Source: Bacillota bacterium (GTDB taxonomy: Bacteria; Bacillota; Clostridia; Oscillospirales; Oscillospiraceae). From it: 15,693 nt of DNA. Shown here piece after piece: positions 8,059 through 14,692 of the stretch (the first letter of the stretch is position 1; every line of letters begins with the position of its first letter). The notes below the pieces were generated by a model. It was not told the origin of the DNA, made no database searches, and saw only the letters and a list, made by a program, of their open reading frames with translations. A program made the position numbers and the translations under genes. Location of the stretch: assembly GCA_017861415.1 (NCBI GenBank), contig JAGFXS010000010.1, positions 1 to 15,693 on the forward strand, in the 5' to 3' direction.

Positions 8059-8087
8059 ATTATACCGATCTCTCATACTGTTGACAA
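8059..8087 (-). promoter_or_regulatory. Sigma-A promoter for the lipid kinase
   Basis: On the minus strand TTGTCA (8082-8087) and a perfect TATAAT (8059-8064) are 17 bases apart. Transcription would begin near 8052, leaving a leader of about 175 bases before the ATG at 7877. Its -35 box lies on the same bases as the -35 box of the rightward ylmH promoter. Confidence 0.75.
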
Positions 8088-8110
8088 GGGGGACGGGGAC
8101 AAGATATACT
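8081..8110 (+). promoter_or_regulatory. Sigma-A promoter for ylmH and following genes
   Basis: A perfect TTGACA (8081-8086) is followed after 18 bases by TATACT (8105-8110). The predicted start is near 8117, about 75 bases before the favoured ylmH start. The -35 box overlaps that of the divergent lipid-kinase promoter by five bases. The remainder of the 315-base gap between the two genes holds only the kinase leader and this promoter pair. Confidence 0.75.
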
Positions 8111-8192
8111 GGATATCAAAAAGAATGTGACAGTTTCTTAACCTCGGCAGGATGGATACATATGCTTGACGGAAGATGTGGGGGGCGTAGAG

Positions 8193-8990
8193 TTGACAAA
8201 AACCCAATTGCTCAATCAGTCCTCCGGGGATCCCGAGCGGCGGCTGCTTTTGGCGCGTCTTCTGGACAAGCGTGACTTGGCCGAGGAGCGGAGTATTCCG
8301 GGCGTGTCCGGTTTTCTTTCGCCGGAGGAGCAGGGTGCCATTCAGACGCTGCTCCGGCGGCTACCGCCGATAAGGCATTTGTTCTTCGGAGGTTTCCCGG
8401 ATGCGGAGCGGCGGGTCTGCATCTTTTTTCCTGATTGGATGGAAGAAGAAGCCTGGCTGGAGGGCCAGGACTGCCCTGTCTGTGCACTCTTTGTCTCGGT
8501 GCCGCCTCAGGCGCAGTTGACCCACCGGGACTATCTGGGCTCCCTCATGGGACTGGGACTCACCCGGGAGAAGCTAGGGGACATCCTAGTGGAAGAACAG
8601 GGGGCGACGGTGCTGCTGCTCCGTGAGGTGCTTCCTATTCTGCTGGATCAATGGGGGCAAGTGGGGCGGTATCCTCTGACATTGGCAGAGCGCCCCATTG
8701 AGGCACTGGTGCCCACCACGCCCGAGGTGAAGGAAATTCGGGATACGGTGGCGTCCCTGCGGCTGGACGCGGTGGTGGCTTCAGGCTTTTCCCTCTCCCG
8801 CACCCGTGCCGCGGAGCTGATTTCTGCCGGACGGGTGATGGTTAACCACAGTTTCTGTGAAAAAACGGATAAAATCCTGGAGGCAGGGGATATTCTCACC
8901 TGTCGGGGCCTGGGAAAATGTGTGCTGAGCGAGGTTGGCGGCAAGAGCAAAAAAGGACGGATCATCATCCGGCTAGATCGGTATATATGA
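8193..8990 (+). CDS. ylmH: YlmH-family S4-domain RNA-binding protein
   Basis: YlmH proteins bind RNA through an S4 domain. In Firmicutes they are linked to ribosome quality control and, by genomic position in other species, to cell division. The N-terminal part shows the family pattern: GDPERRLLLARLLDKRDLAEE, SGFLSPEEQ, then FFGGFPDAERRVCIFFPDW, and in the middle YLGSLMGLGLTREKLGDILV. The S4 domain fills the last ~75 residues, with LRLDAVVASGFSLSRTRAAE, then LISAGRVMVNH and the end KSKKGRIIIRLDRYI. The start is a TTG. I favour 8193 (MTKTQLL, with a G-rich run 7 bases upstream); a TTG at 8166 with AGGATGG 10 bases upstream is the alternative and would add nine residues. Unlike many relatives it is not beside sepF, ylmG or divIVA here. 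Length is ~265 residues. Confidence 0.9.
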   Translation: MTKTQLLNQSSGDPERRLLLARLLDKRDLAEERSIPGVSGFLSPEEQGAIQTLLRRLPPIRHLFFGGFPDAERRVCIFFPDWMEEEAWLEGQDCPVCALFVSVPPQAQLTHRDYLGSLMGLGLTREKLGDILVEEQGATVLLLREVLPILLDQWGQVGRYPLTLAERPIEALVPTTPEVKEIRDTVASLRLDAVVASGFSLSRTRAAELISAGRVMVNHSFCEKTDKILEAGDILTCRGLGKCVLSEVGGKSKKGRIIIRLDRYI

Positions 8991-9009
8991 TAAAGGAGGC
9001 GCCATTGGG

Positions 9010-9243
9010 ATGAATGAAATGCTAGATAGACTGAATGAATTAGCATGGAAGAATCGTACGGGGGGACTTACCGAAGAAGAGTTGGCGGAGCGTGCGGTCC
9101 TCCGGGAGCGCTATTTAGCTTCAGTCCGGGGGAGCCTAGAGGCGCACCTAGAGAGCATTGTCATTGAGGATGAGCAGGGCAACCGGACGAAATTGCGGAA
9201 AAAGGATGAAATCTCCTCCGGTGAACCAACGGAGAACGTGTAG
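9010..9243 (+). CDS. DUF896 (YnzC-like) small protein
   Basis: This 77-residue protein matches the DUF896/YnzC family: RLNELAWKNRTGGLTEEELA, an ALRxxYL-like segment VLRERYLASVRGSLEAHLES, and IVIEDEQGNRTKL. The B. subtilis relative YnzC is a small helical protein with a two-helix hairpin; its role is unclear, though an SOS-linked neighbour exists in Bacillus. The tail after residue 64 (KDEISSGEPTENV) is not conserved in the family as I know it. The ATG at 9010 has AAAGGAGG about 10 bases upstream. It follows ylmH after 19 bases and is most likely read from the same promoter. It acts in the cytoplasm, as no signal or membrane segment is seen. Confidence 0.9.
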   Translation: MNEMLDRLNELAWKNRTGGLTEEELAERAVLRERYLASVRGSLEAHLESIVIEDEQGNRTKLRKKDEISSGEPTENV

Positions 9244-9415
9244 TGAAATCCGCCCTGCGGGGCGTTTCAGCATATCGTCCATCACCGCCAGCCGTCCCGG
9301 CAGTCCCCGTCGGAACTTTCGCCGGGTTTTTGGGACCGTGGTGGTGATGACAACCACAGAAGGAGCCATCTCCGTGCTGGCACGAAGGCGGCTCTACTTT
9401 AAGGAGGAAACCACC
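9244..9415 (+). other. Non-coding spacer with several hairpins before the small tautomerase-like gene
   Basis: Three foldable segments follow the DUF896 stop: GAAA plus CGCCC pairing with GGGCG plus TTTC (9244-9269, with a two-base bulge), GTGGT pairing with ACCAC about 9340-9360, and GAGCC (9363-9367) pairing with GGCTC (9390-9394) around an inner CGTG/CACG stem. The last stem is 6 bases before AAGGAGG. No good promoter was seen. It may be an RNA-processing or attenuation region. Confidence 0.35.
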
Positions 9416-9772
9416 ATGCCCGGTATGTATGTTAACACAACCAAATTAGCCCCCGAGACCCGTGATCTTCTGGCGGAGAAGCTGTTCGCAGGCACTGTTC
9501 CCGTATTCAGGGGGGAAAAGGGGCCCAAGATTCACACCTATTTTAACGAGTATGAAACCGTGTACGAAAACGGCAAGCCTCTTGTGGAAAAGAAGGACAT
9601 CACTATCAACTTGGAAGCATCCACCATGCCCGTTGATAAGATTGAGCTTCTGGCAGAAGGGCTCACCGCCGCAGTGAAAGAGGTCCTGGGTGAGGAGTGC
9701 GGTTGTACCTTTGTGTATCATGCCAATGGCCTAGACCACATTGCCGTGAACGGAAAGCTGCTGAAGAAATAA
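9416..9772 (+). CDS. Small two-repeat protein, possible tautomerase/MIF-like fold
   Basis: I do not recognise the family with certainty. The ATG at 9416 has AAGGAGG 8 bases upstream; longer in-frame readings upstream look non-coding. The 118 residues fall into two similar halves, each a strand, a helix and a strand ending in an NGK(P/L)L motif: YVNTTKLAPETRDLLAEKLF ... ENGKPL and ITINLEASTMPVDKIELLAE ... VNGKLL. Proline is the second residue, so Met removal would leave an N-terminal Pro, as in the tautomerase superfamily; MIF has the same length and two-repeat build. This is an inference from pattern, and the Pro may be a coincidence. No signal peptide or membrane segment is seen. It ends just before a strong two-way terminator. 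Confidence 0.7.
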   Translation: MPGMYVNTTKLAPETRDLLAEKLFAGTVPVFRGEKGPKIHTYFNEYETVYENGKPLVEKKDITINLEASTMPVDKIELLAEGLTAAVKEVLGEECGCTFVYHANGLDHIAVNGKLLKK

Positions 9773-9788
9773 TTAAAACTGTAAATAG

Positions 9789-9836
9789 CCCCCTGCCGGA
9801 ATGTCTAAGAAAAGACGGATGCCGGCAGGGGGTTTC
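9789..9836. terminator. Two-way terminator between convergent genes
   Basis: CCCCCTGCCGG (9789-9799) pairs perfectly with CCGGCAGGGGG (9822-9832), with an inner GTCT/AGAC stem, and is followed on the plus strand by TTTCTC. It separates the rightward small protein gene from the leftward peptidase gene, whose stop lies at 9837-9839, and could stop transcription from both sides. Confidence 0.85.
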
Positions 9837-10487
9837 TCATGCCTCGGGGTGAAGAGAGACGAATCCGCCGCCCAGACAGCTGGTTCGGTGCCACAGGGCG
9901 AAGTCGATGACGTGCTTCCTCCCTGCATCCAGTATGGTACAGTGGCAGCTGTCGGGATCACCGAGGGTGAGAGCAATGAGCGGCACCCAATGCCAGCTGT
10001 CCAGATTCGTGAGGGCTCCGTTGGAGTAATTGAGAAAGGCCACGGGACAGTCGGCCTCCAGTGCCTCCCGGATAAAGGAGATGCAATGCTCCAGAGTAGG
10101 ACGCTTGTTTTGATTCAAACCGGGGATAGAAAGACTTCGACAGGCAAGGGATATGCCCTGGCGCGCCCCATAGGTACGGCTGCCGTCGGTAAAGAGGGCC
10201 AGGGTGTTTACTCCCATGGGCGTAGGGGTCACGTCCTGCCAGACTGCCTCCATATATGGAAGAATGTCCGAAGCAGTTCTGGGCACCTCTGGTGCCAGAG
10301 AAGACAAGGAAGGTTTTGTTCGGGCCAGATAAGTCATTAAGGTGGCGGCCGTGGTAGGGCCGCAGCCTGCCCTGCGCTGCCAGGCATCCCTGAACCATTC
10401 CTGATCCAGACCCAGGCAGGGTTTTCCTGTCAGGTCTTCAAACCGGAGGAGCTCCGGCTGGGTGAGGGTGTAGGTTTGAGAAATCAT
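9837..10487 (-). CDS. Papain-like cysteine peptidase-fold protein (C39-like)
   Basis: The protein of 216 residues has the three elements of a papain-like site: Cys42 in AGCGPTTAATL (the CGPT motif found at the start of C39 and related peptidases), His166 in DSWHWVPLIAL, and Asp187 in ILDAGRKHVIDF, which would complete the triad. A Gln or Trp-rich stretch (DQEWFRDAWQRR) precedes the Cys. There is no signal peptide, membrane segment or attached ABC domain, so it should work in the cytoplasm; the substrate is unknown. The ATG at 10487 is preceded by AAGGAGG with 7 bases between. It is the last gene of the serC-serA-carbonic-anhydrase-like run, 100 bases after its neighbour with a hairpin between them. 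Activity is inferred, not shown. Confidence 0.7.
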   Translation of the reverse strand: MISQTYTLTQPELLRFEDLTGKPCLGLDQEWFRDAWQRRAGCGPTTAATLMTYLARTKPSLSSLAPEVPRTASDILPYMEAVWQDVTPTPMGVNTLALFTDGSRTYGARQGISLACRSLSIPGLNQNKRPTLEHCISFIREALEADCPVAFLNYSNGALTNLDSWHWVPLIALTLGDPDSCHCTILDAGRKHVIDFALWHRTSCLGGGFVSLHPEA

Positions 10488-10511
10488 GGTCAGGCCTCCT
10501 TAGGGCGGGAA

Positions 10512-10541
10512 CACCCCCCGAGACACGTATCTCGAGGGGTG
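10512..10541. repeat. Inverted repeat between the carbonic-anhydrase-like and peptidase genes
   Basis: CACCCCCCGAGA (10512-10523) and TCTCGAGGGGTG (10530-10541) pair over 12 positions with one mismatch and a six-base loop, CACGTA. There is no T-run on the minus strand, so it is more likely a stabilising or weakly terminating hairpin than a full stop. Confidence 0.55.
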
Positions 10542-10587
10542 ATGGTGGGTAGGTACGAGAAAACGCAGATCACGCGGAAATTCGGAT

Positions 10588-11088
10588 TTACTCCTGTTCC
10601 AGAGCTTTCTGCTCTAAGGCAAATTTCCAATATTCCTCTGCGTTACGGATGTTATCCTCCAGTGCCTCTAGGCCCAATTGCTTTTTGATCTTGCCGGGCA
10701 GACCGACGACCAGACTGCCGGGGGGCACCTGCATGCCGGCGGGAACCACGGCCCCTGCACCCACGATGGAGCCAGCGCCGATGACAGCATGATCCAGCAC
10801 CACAGAGCCCATGCCGATGACGCAGTTGTCCTCGATGGTACAGCCGTGGATCACGGCGCCGTGTCCCAGGGAGACACGCTCTCCGATGACCACATCATGA
10901 CCGATGTCACCGTGGATGACCACACAGTCCTGGACGTTGCTGCGGCGGCCCACGGTGATGTTCATACCGATACCTCTGAGGACGGCATTGCACCATACAC
11001 CAACTTCGGGGCCCAGGGTGACACTGCCCCGAAGGGCGGCGCTTTTATCTACCCAGGCGCTCTCGTCAATCTGAATCTTACTACTCAT
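10588..11088 (-). CDS. Gamma-carbonic anhydrase-like left-handed beta-helix protein
   Basis: The hexapeptide repeats (for example VVIGERVSLGHGAVIHG, CVIGMGSVVLDHAVIGAGS and IVGAGAVVPAG) mark a left-handed beta-helix of the gamma-CA/PaaY/YrdA group, which forms trimers with zinc at the subunit interface. Three candidate zinc ligands are in the expected places: His59, His76 and His81. The stretch VLRG-IG in place of the usual LRGD means that the Asp after the conserved Arg38 is Ile, so carbonic anhydrase activity is doubtful. The C-terminal helix EDNIRNAEEYWKFALEQKAL is normal for the family. The ATG at 11088 has AAGGAG 7 bases upstream, and that site overlaps the serA stop, so the two are probably translationally linked. 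Length 166 residues. The physiological substrate is unknown. Confidence 0.88.
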   Translation of the reverse strand: MSSKIQIDESAWVDKSAALRGSVTLGPEVGVWCNAVLRGIGMNITVGRRSNVQDCVVIHGDIGHDVVIGERVSLGHGAVIHGCTIEDNCVIGMGSVVLDHAVIGAGSIVGAGAVVPAGMQVPPGSLVVGLPGKIKKQLGLEALEDNIRNAEEYWKFALEQKALEQE

Positions 11089-11099
11089 GATCAAACTCC

Positions 11100-12281
11100 T
11101 TAGTGTGTCAGTACGCGTACCCGCAAAACGCAGTCAATGGCTTTCAGGTCAGCGATGAGGTCGGCAGGGATTGTCTCGTTGACATCCAGCAGCATGTAGG
11201 CGTAATCGCCTCTGACCTTGCTGGCCATGGCGACAGGAGTGATACCTGCAGCGGACAGGCGGCCGGTGATGGCGGAGGCCGGATCGGTAGTGCAGGCGGA
11301 ACGGGTGTTGCACAGAAGGGCAAGGCGGGTGGTAGCACTCCAATCCATGGAAAGAGCGGGCATGTTCACGGAGTTTACGATGTTACCGTTGTCCAGATAA
11401 TCCTGCACTTGAATGGCAGCCATCATGGCGCAGTTTTCCTCGCTCTCCTCGGAGGAGGCGCCCAGATGGGGGATGGGAATCACGTTCTTGGCACCGGTGA
11501 TCTCCCCGTTGGGGAAGTCGGTGGCGTAGGCCGCCACACGGCCGGACTCCAAAGCGGCTATCATGTCGGTGTCGTTTACCAGCTCGCCCCGGGCCAGATT
11601 GATGATGCGAACGCCGGACTTCATTTTGGCAATGGTCTCCTGATTGATGGAGCCACGGGTCTCAGCGTTCATGGGCAGGTGTAAGGAGATATAGTCGGAG
11701 ACAGCATAGAGGCGGTCTAATGACTGGACATAGGTGACGCGGGGGTCCAGGGTCAGGGCGGAGGCAACAGAAAGGTAGGGATCATAGCCCACCACGTCCA
11801 TGCCTAGGGCGGCGGCGACGTTTGCCACCTGGATGCCGATGGCACCCAGACCCACAACACCCAAGGTTTTGCCAAGAATCTCCACCCCGGCAAACTGAGC
11901 CTTTCCAGTCTCCACCACGGCGGCCACATCGGCACCAGCGGCGGCCTGCTCCTTGACCCACTGAATGCCACCGGAAATGTTCCGGGAGGCCAGAAGCAGG
12001 GCGGCGATGGCCAGCTCCTTCACGGCGTTGGCGTTGGCACCGGGGGTGTTAAAGACCACGATGCCTAGTTCGGAGCAGCGGTCTAGGGGAATGTTGTTCA
12101 CACCTGCACCGGCCCGGGCCACGGCCAGGGTCTCGGCGGGGAAGTCATAGTCATGAAGCTTGGCCGAGCGGAGCAGAATGGCGTCCTCCCCGGTGAGCTG
12201 GTCGCCGACCTCAAAGCGAGCGGGATCCAGCTTAGCAAGGCCCTTGGGGGAAATCTTGTTCATGGTTTTAATCTTATACAT
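11100..12281 (-). CDS. serA: D-3-phosphoglycerate dehydrogenase
   Basis: SerA carries out the first step of serine synthesis, oxidising 3-phosphoglycerate to 3-phosphohydroxypyruvate with NAD. The nucleotide-binding loop GLGAIG is at residues 144-149, with Asp167 after the next strand in VVGYDPY (NAD preference). The catalytic trio is Arg231 (NLARGELV), Glu260 and His272 (PHLGASSEES). The N-terminal part has RAGAGVNNIPLDRCSELGIV and NTPGANANAVKELA, as in the short Firmicutes/Bacteroides type. A C-terminal ACT-like region (about residues 320-393, with DYAYMLLDVNE and CVLRVRVLTH) may bind serine. Length of 393 residues is normal for this type. The start has GAAAGGG upstream, and the gene follows serC after 39 bases in the same operon. 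Confidence 0.96.
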   Translation of the reverse strand: MYKIKTMNKISPKGLAKLDPARFEVGDQLTGEDAILLRSAKLHDYDFPAETLAVARAGAGVNNIPLDRCSELGIVVFNTPGANANAVKELAIAALLLASRNISGGIQWVKEQAAAGADVAAVVETGKAQFAGVEILGKTLGVVGLGAIGIQVANVAAALGMDVVGYDPYLSVASALTLDPRVTYVQSLDRLYAVSDYISLHLPMNAETRGSINQETIAKMKSGVRIINLARGELVNDTDMIAALESGRVAAYATDFPNGEITGAKNVIPIPHLGASSEESEENCAMMAAIQVQDYLDNGNIVNSVNMPALSMDWSATTRLALLCNTRSACTTDPASAITGRLSAAGITPVAMASKVRGDYAYMLLDVNETIPADLIADLKAIDCVLRVRVLTH

Positions 12282-12320
12282 AGCAATTGAACCCTTTCTA
12301 TTCTGGTTAGCCGTATGGGC

Positions 12321-13409
12321 TCAGTGATTCTTTTCGAAGGTTTGGATGAAGTCGCAGAGTCGCTCAACGCCTTCCACGGGAACGGCGTTGTAGATGGAAG
12401 CGCGCATGCCACCCACGTTCCGATGACCCTTCAGAGTGGTGAGGCCGGCGGCAGTGGCTTCCTTGACAAAGAGATCGTCCAGTTCCTCGTTGCCGGAGCG
12501 GAAGGTGACGTTCATGTCGGAACGGGAGCCGGGCTCTGCCGGACAGTGGAAGAGCTTCGAGGCATCCAGCACATCATAGAGCATCTTGGCCTTCTTGGCC
12601 TTGATGACTTCGATTCCGGGGACGCCGCCCTGAGCATCCACCCAGTCGCAGACCAGACCCAGGATATAAATACACCAGCAGGGCGGGGTGTTGTACATGG
12701 AGTCACCCTTAATAATGGTCTGATAGTCCATCATGACGGGGGTATAGGGGAAGGGATACAGGGGAAGATCATCACGGATGATGACGATGGTGAGACCTGC
12801 GGGGGCCAGATTTTTCTGGGCACCGGCATAGATGAGGCCGAATTTGGAGACATCCACCGGACGGGACATGATGTTGGAGGACATGTCGCAGACCAGGGGC
12901 ACATCGCCGGTTTCGGGGACGTACTGCCACTCGGTGCCGCAGATGGTGTTGTTAGCGCAGTAGTGGAAATAGGAAGCGTCGGGAGAGAGGACAAGCTCCT
13001 CCTGAGTGGGGATATAGACGTGATTTCTGTCTTTGGAGCTGGCGGCCACATGAACCTCGCCGTACTTCTTGGCTTCCTTCAGTGCCAGGTTTGCAAAGTT
13101 GCCGGTGTCAGCGTAGTCGGCCTTGCCGGTCTTGCCCATGAGATTCAGGGGCACCATGGAGAACTGCTGGGAAGCGCCGCCCTGCATAAAGAGGATCTTG
13201 TAATTGTCAGGGATGTTCATGAGTCGACGGAACTTGGCCTGGGTATCATCAAAAATCTTCTGGAAAGCCTTAGATCGATGGCTCATCTCCATGACTGACA
13301 TGCCAGAACCGCCATAATTGGTAATTTCAGCGGCGGCACGGTTTAGTACCTCCAGGGGAAGCATGGAAGGGCCTGCGGAAAAGTTAAATACGCGATCGAT
13401 GTTTGCCAT
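12321..13409 (-). CDS. serC: Phosphoserine aminotransferase
   Basis: SerC transfers an amino group from glutamate to 3-phosphohydroxypyruvate, giving phosphoserine, in the cytoplasm. The family start MANIDRVFNFSAGPSMLPLE is present, with SHRSKAF and the pyridoxal phosphate loop LFMQGGASQQF near residues 73-83. The PLP-binding lysine is Lys199 in YAGAQKNLAPAG. CDMSSNIMSRPVD precedes it and RSGNEELDDLF and GGMRASIYNAV occur near the end. The 362-residue length is normal. The ATG at 13409 has AAAGGGG 9 bases upstream; a GTG at 13457 gives an extra 16 residues that have no matching site. It heads the serC-serA operon. No serB (phosphoserine phosphatase) is in the window, so that step must be encoded elsewhere or by another phosphatase. 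Confidence 0.97.
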   Translation of the reverse strand: MANIDRVFNFSAGPSMLPLEVLNRAAAEITNYGGSGMSVMEMSHRSKAFQKIFDDTQAKFRRLMNIPDNYKILFMQGGASQQFSMVPLNLMGKTGKADYADTGNFANLALKEAKKYGEVHVAASSKDRNHVYIPTQEELVLSPDASYFHYCANNTICGTEWQYVPETGDVPLVCDMSSNIMSRPVDVSKFGLIYAGAQKNLAPAGLTIVIIRDDLPLYPFPYTPVMMDYQTIIKGDSMYNTPPCWCIYILGLVCDWVDAQGGVPGIEVIKAKKAKMLYDVLDASKLFHCPAEPGSRSDMNVTFRSGNEELDDLFVKEATAAGLTTLKGHRNVGGMRASIYNAVPVEGVERLCDFIQTFEKNH

Positions 13410-13509
13410 GAATAGTAACCCCTTTCTAAGGCCGGGCGGTTCGCCTCGGTCTTTCACGCTCTAAAGCGCACAAAAACAATCGTATCTGTGTGAAGCACGA
13501 TAATACTTT

Positions 13510-13539
13510 ATTATAATAATCGCTCCCCCGCCCTGTCAA
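13510..13539 (-). promoter_or_regulatory. Sigma-A promoter of the serC-serA operon
   Basis: On the minus strand TTGACA (13534-13539) is 18 bases from a perfect TATAAT (13510-13515). The leader of about 95 bases starts near 13503. It begins with a short ATCGT/ACGAT stem (13479-13501) followed by TTGTTTTT, which could act as a weak attenuator, but the stem is only five pairs and no serine-related leader peptide was found. Confidence 0.8.
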
Positions 13540-13571
13540 GAGATGGTAGGAGTCATGTTAAATTTTGTGAA

Positions 13572-14381
13572 TTAGTCCAGTTTTGAAGGAGAAACTGGCG
13601 GTGTGCCTTGTCGTAGAAAACGTCTCTTGTATTTAATCCTGGAGTATTCTGTTACCTGCTGGAGGTAGAAACCATCGGAAAGCCCACCCAATGCCCCCAC
13701 CAGGGGGATCCCCTGAATGAACTTCATATAGAGAAGGCGGGCGGCCAGGGCGTGGGCGCAGCGGTCGACCTGTTCCTTCAAGGAGACCTCCGGTGCCTTT
13801 CCCCAATCAATCCAGTGGTTGATGGCTTCGTCTTTGGGTGGGTGATCCTCACCGTCTAAGAGGGCCGCTTCAATAAGAAGGAGAATAAAAAGCTGATCTT
13901 CGGGGGATTCGTAGCCAAAGCCGTAGCTCATGGCGATCTCATAGACGCTCCGCAGGAGCACGGCGGAAAAGAGGGGGATGTCGGGCAGGCCGATTCCTAG
14001 AAGACCCAGACCCACCCCTTCCACCCCGGCAAAGAGGACGTGTCCGGCGGAACGGTTCCGGGCACGCAGGGAAAAGGCCCGATAGGAGGCCCGGTCCTGT
14101 TTTTCCCGGGCAGTTTCAGCTGCCCTTTGATACTCATCGTGGCGGCGTTTCTTGGAGTAGGTCTTCTCAATGAGCCCTCCCCCTCTTTGAAAGACCAGAG
14201 AGAAGGATTTGGCAAAAGCCTTATATAAGGTATCCTCTAGTTTGTCCGGGATTTTCTCCGTTAGGGCTTCCTCCAAGCGTGTGGGGGCTGTGGAAATGCG
14301 TTTCTCCCGGAATCGCGCCTCCTGCTTCATCAAGGATACCCATTCCTTTTGTACAGGATTCGGCTTTCGTCCTTTTGGCAT
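13572..14381 (-). CDS. EcsC-family protein
   Basis: The central part matches the EcsC family (Pfam EcsC): LFAGVEGVGLGLLGIGLPDI, PLFSAVLLRSVYEIAMSYGF, and YESPEDQLFILLLIEAALL. EcsC accompanies the EcsAB ABC transporter in Bacillus, but free-standing members like this one are common and their role is unknown. Hydrophobic stretches about residues 120-140 and 205-225 suggest membrane association. The C-terminal part (IPLVGALGGLSDGFYLQQVT, then YSRIKYKRRFLRQG) is basic. The ATG at 14381 fits GAAAGG 9 bases upstream; longer starts at 14390 or 14444 lack a suitable site. The N-terminal half (KRRHDEYQRAAETAREKQDR) is charged and helical. It stands alone, with its own promoter and about 160 bases before the serC gene, so it may read through into it. 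Length 269 residues. Confidence 0.9.
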   Translation of the reverse strand: MPKGRKPNPVQKEWVSLMKQEARFREKRISTAPTRLEEALTEKIPDKLEDTLYKAFAKSFSLVFQRGGGLIEKTYSKKRRHDEYQRAAETAREKQDRASYRAFSLRARNRSAGHVLFAGVEGVGLGLLGIGLPDIPLFSAVLLRSVYEIAMSYGFGYESPEDQLFILLLIEAALLDGEDHPPKDEAINHWIDWGKAPEVSLKEQVDRCAHALAARLLYMKFIQGIPLVGALGGLSDGFYLQQVTEYSRIKYKRRFLRQGTPPVSPSKLD

Positions 14382-14478
14382 CACGACCATCCTTTCTTCA
14401 TGTCCTGCTGAGTGGCAGAAACCCAGACAAGGGAGGCAAATCAAAGGAGTTTACGGAGTAAGTTAGGTCTTTGCCATC

Positions 14479-14487
14479 ACTATACCA
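14479..14487 (-). promoter_or_regulatory. Extended -10 promoter for the EcsC-family gene
   Basis: On the minus strand TGG precedes TATAGT (14479-14487), an extended -10 element, with a weak -35 (CTGATA) 18 bases further upstream. The expected start near 14472 gives a leader of about 90 bases. The gap from 14382 to 14692 holds only this and the divergent pnp promoter. Confidence 0.5.
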
Positions 14488-14577
14488 CAATGGAGAGAAA
14501 AATATCAGTCTTTCCGCATGAAACCTCGTAAAAACAGCCAAATTGAATGGGAGCGGGGTTCAAACCGCTGAAATGAA

Positions 14578-14606
14578 TTGCATTTTGAGGTGGGCTGGTG
14601 TAAGAT
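14578..14606 (+). promoter_or_regulatory. Likely promoter of the purine nucleoside phosphorylase operon
   Basis: TTGCAT (14578-14583) is 17 bases from TAAGAT (14601-14606). The leader would run from about 14613 to 14692 and contains a small GGG/CCC stem near 14659-14670. No purine riboswitch pattern was seen in it. Confidence 0.5.
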
Positions 14607-14692
14607 ACCTCAAGAAAGAGGAATTTACTGGGTGCGCGTCCCCTTTTGCCTGTGGGCAGGGTGTTCGCCCGTTGACGAAAGGAGTGTACCGT

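Noticed and set aside
13410..13457. 16-residue extension of SerC from a GTG
   Set aside because: No ribosome site upstream; the MANIDRVFNFSAGP start at 13409 is the family's normal beginning and has its own AAAGGGG.
14551..14569. tRNA T-arm-like GGTTCAAACC
   Set aside because: The flanking bases do not give a five-pair stem on a seven-base TTCAANN loop, and no acceptor, D or anticodon arm is present.
14543..14692. N-terminal extension of purine nucleoside phosphorylase
   Set aside because: The frame is open, but the residues do not resemble the family, a good ribosome site precedes 14693, and the likely promoter lies after 14543.
14607..14692. Purine riboswitch before purine nucleoside phosphorylase
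   Set aside because: The conserved loop sequences and three-way junction of that class are not seen; only a small GGG/CCC stem is present.
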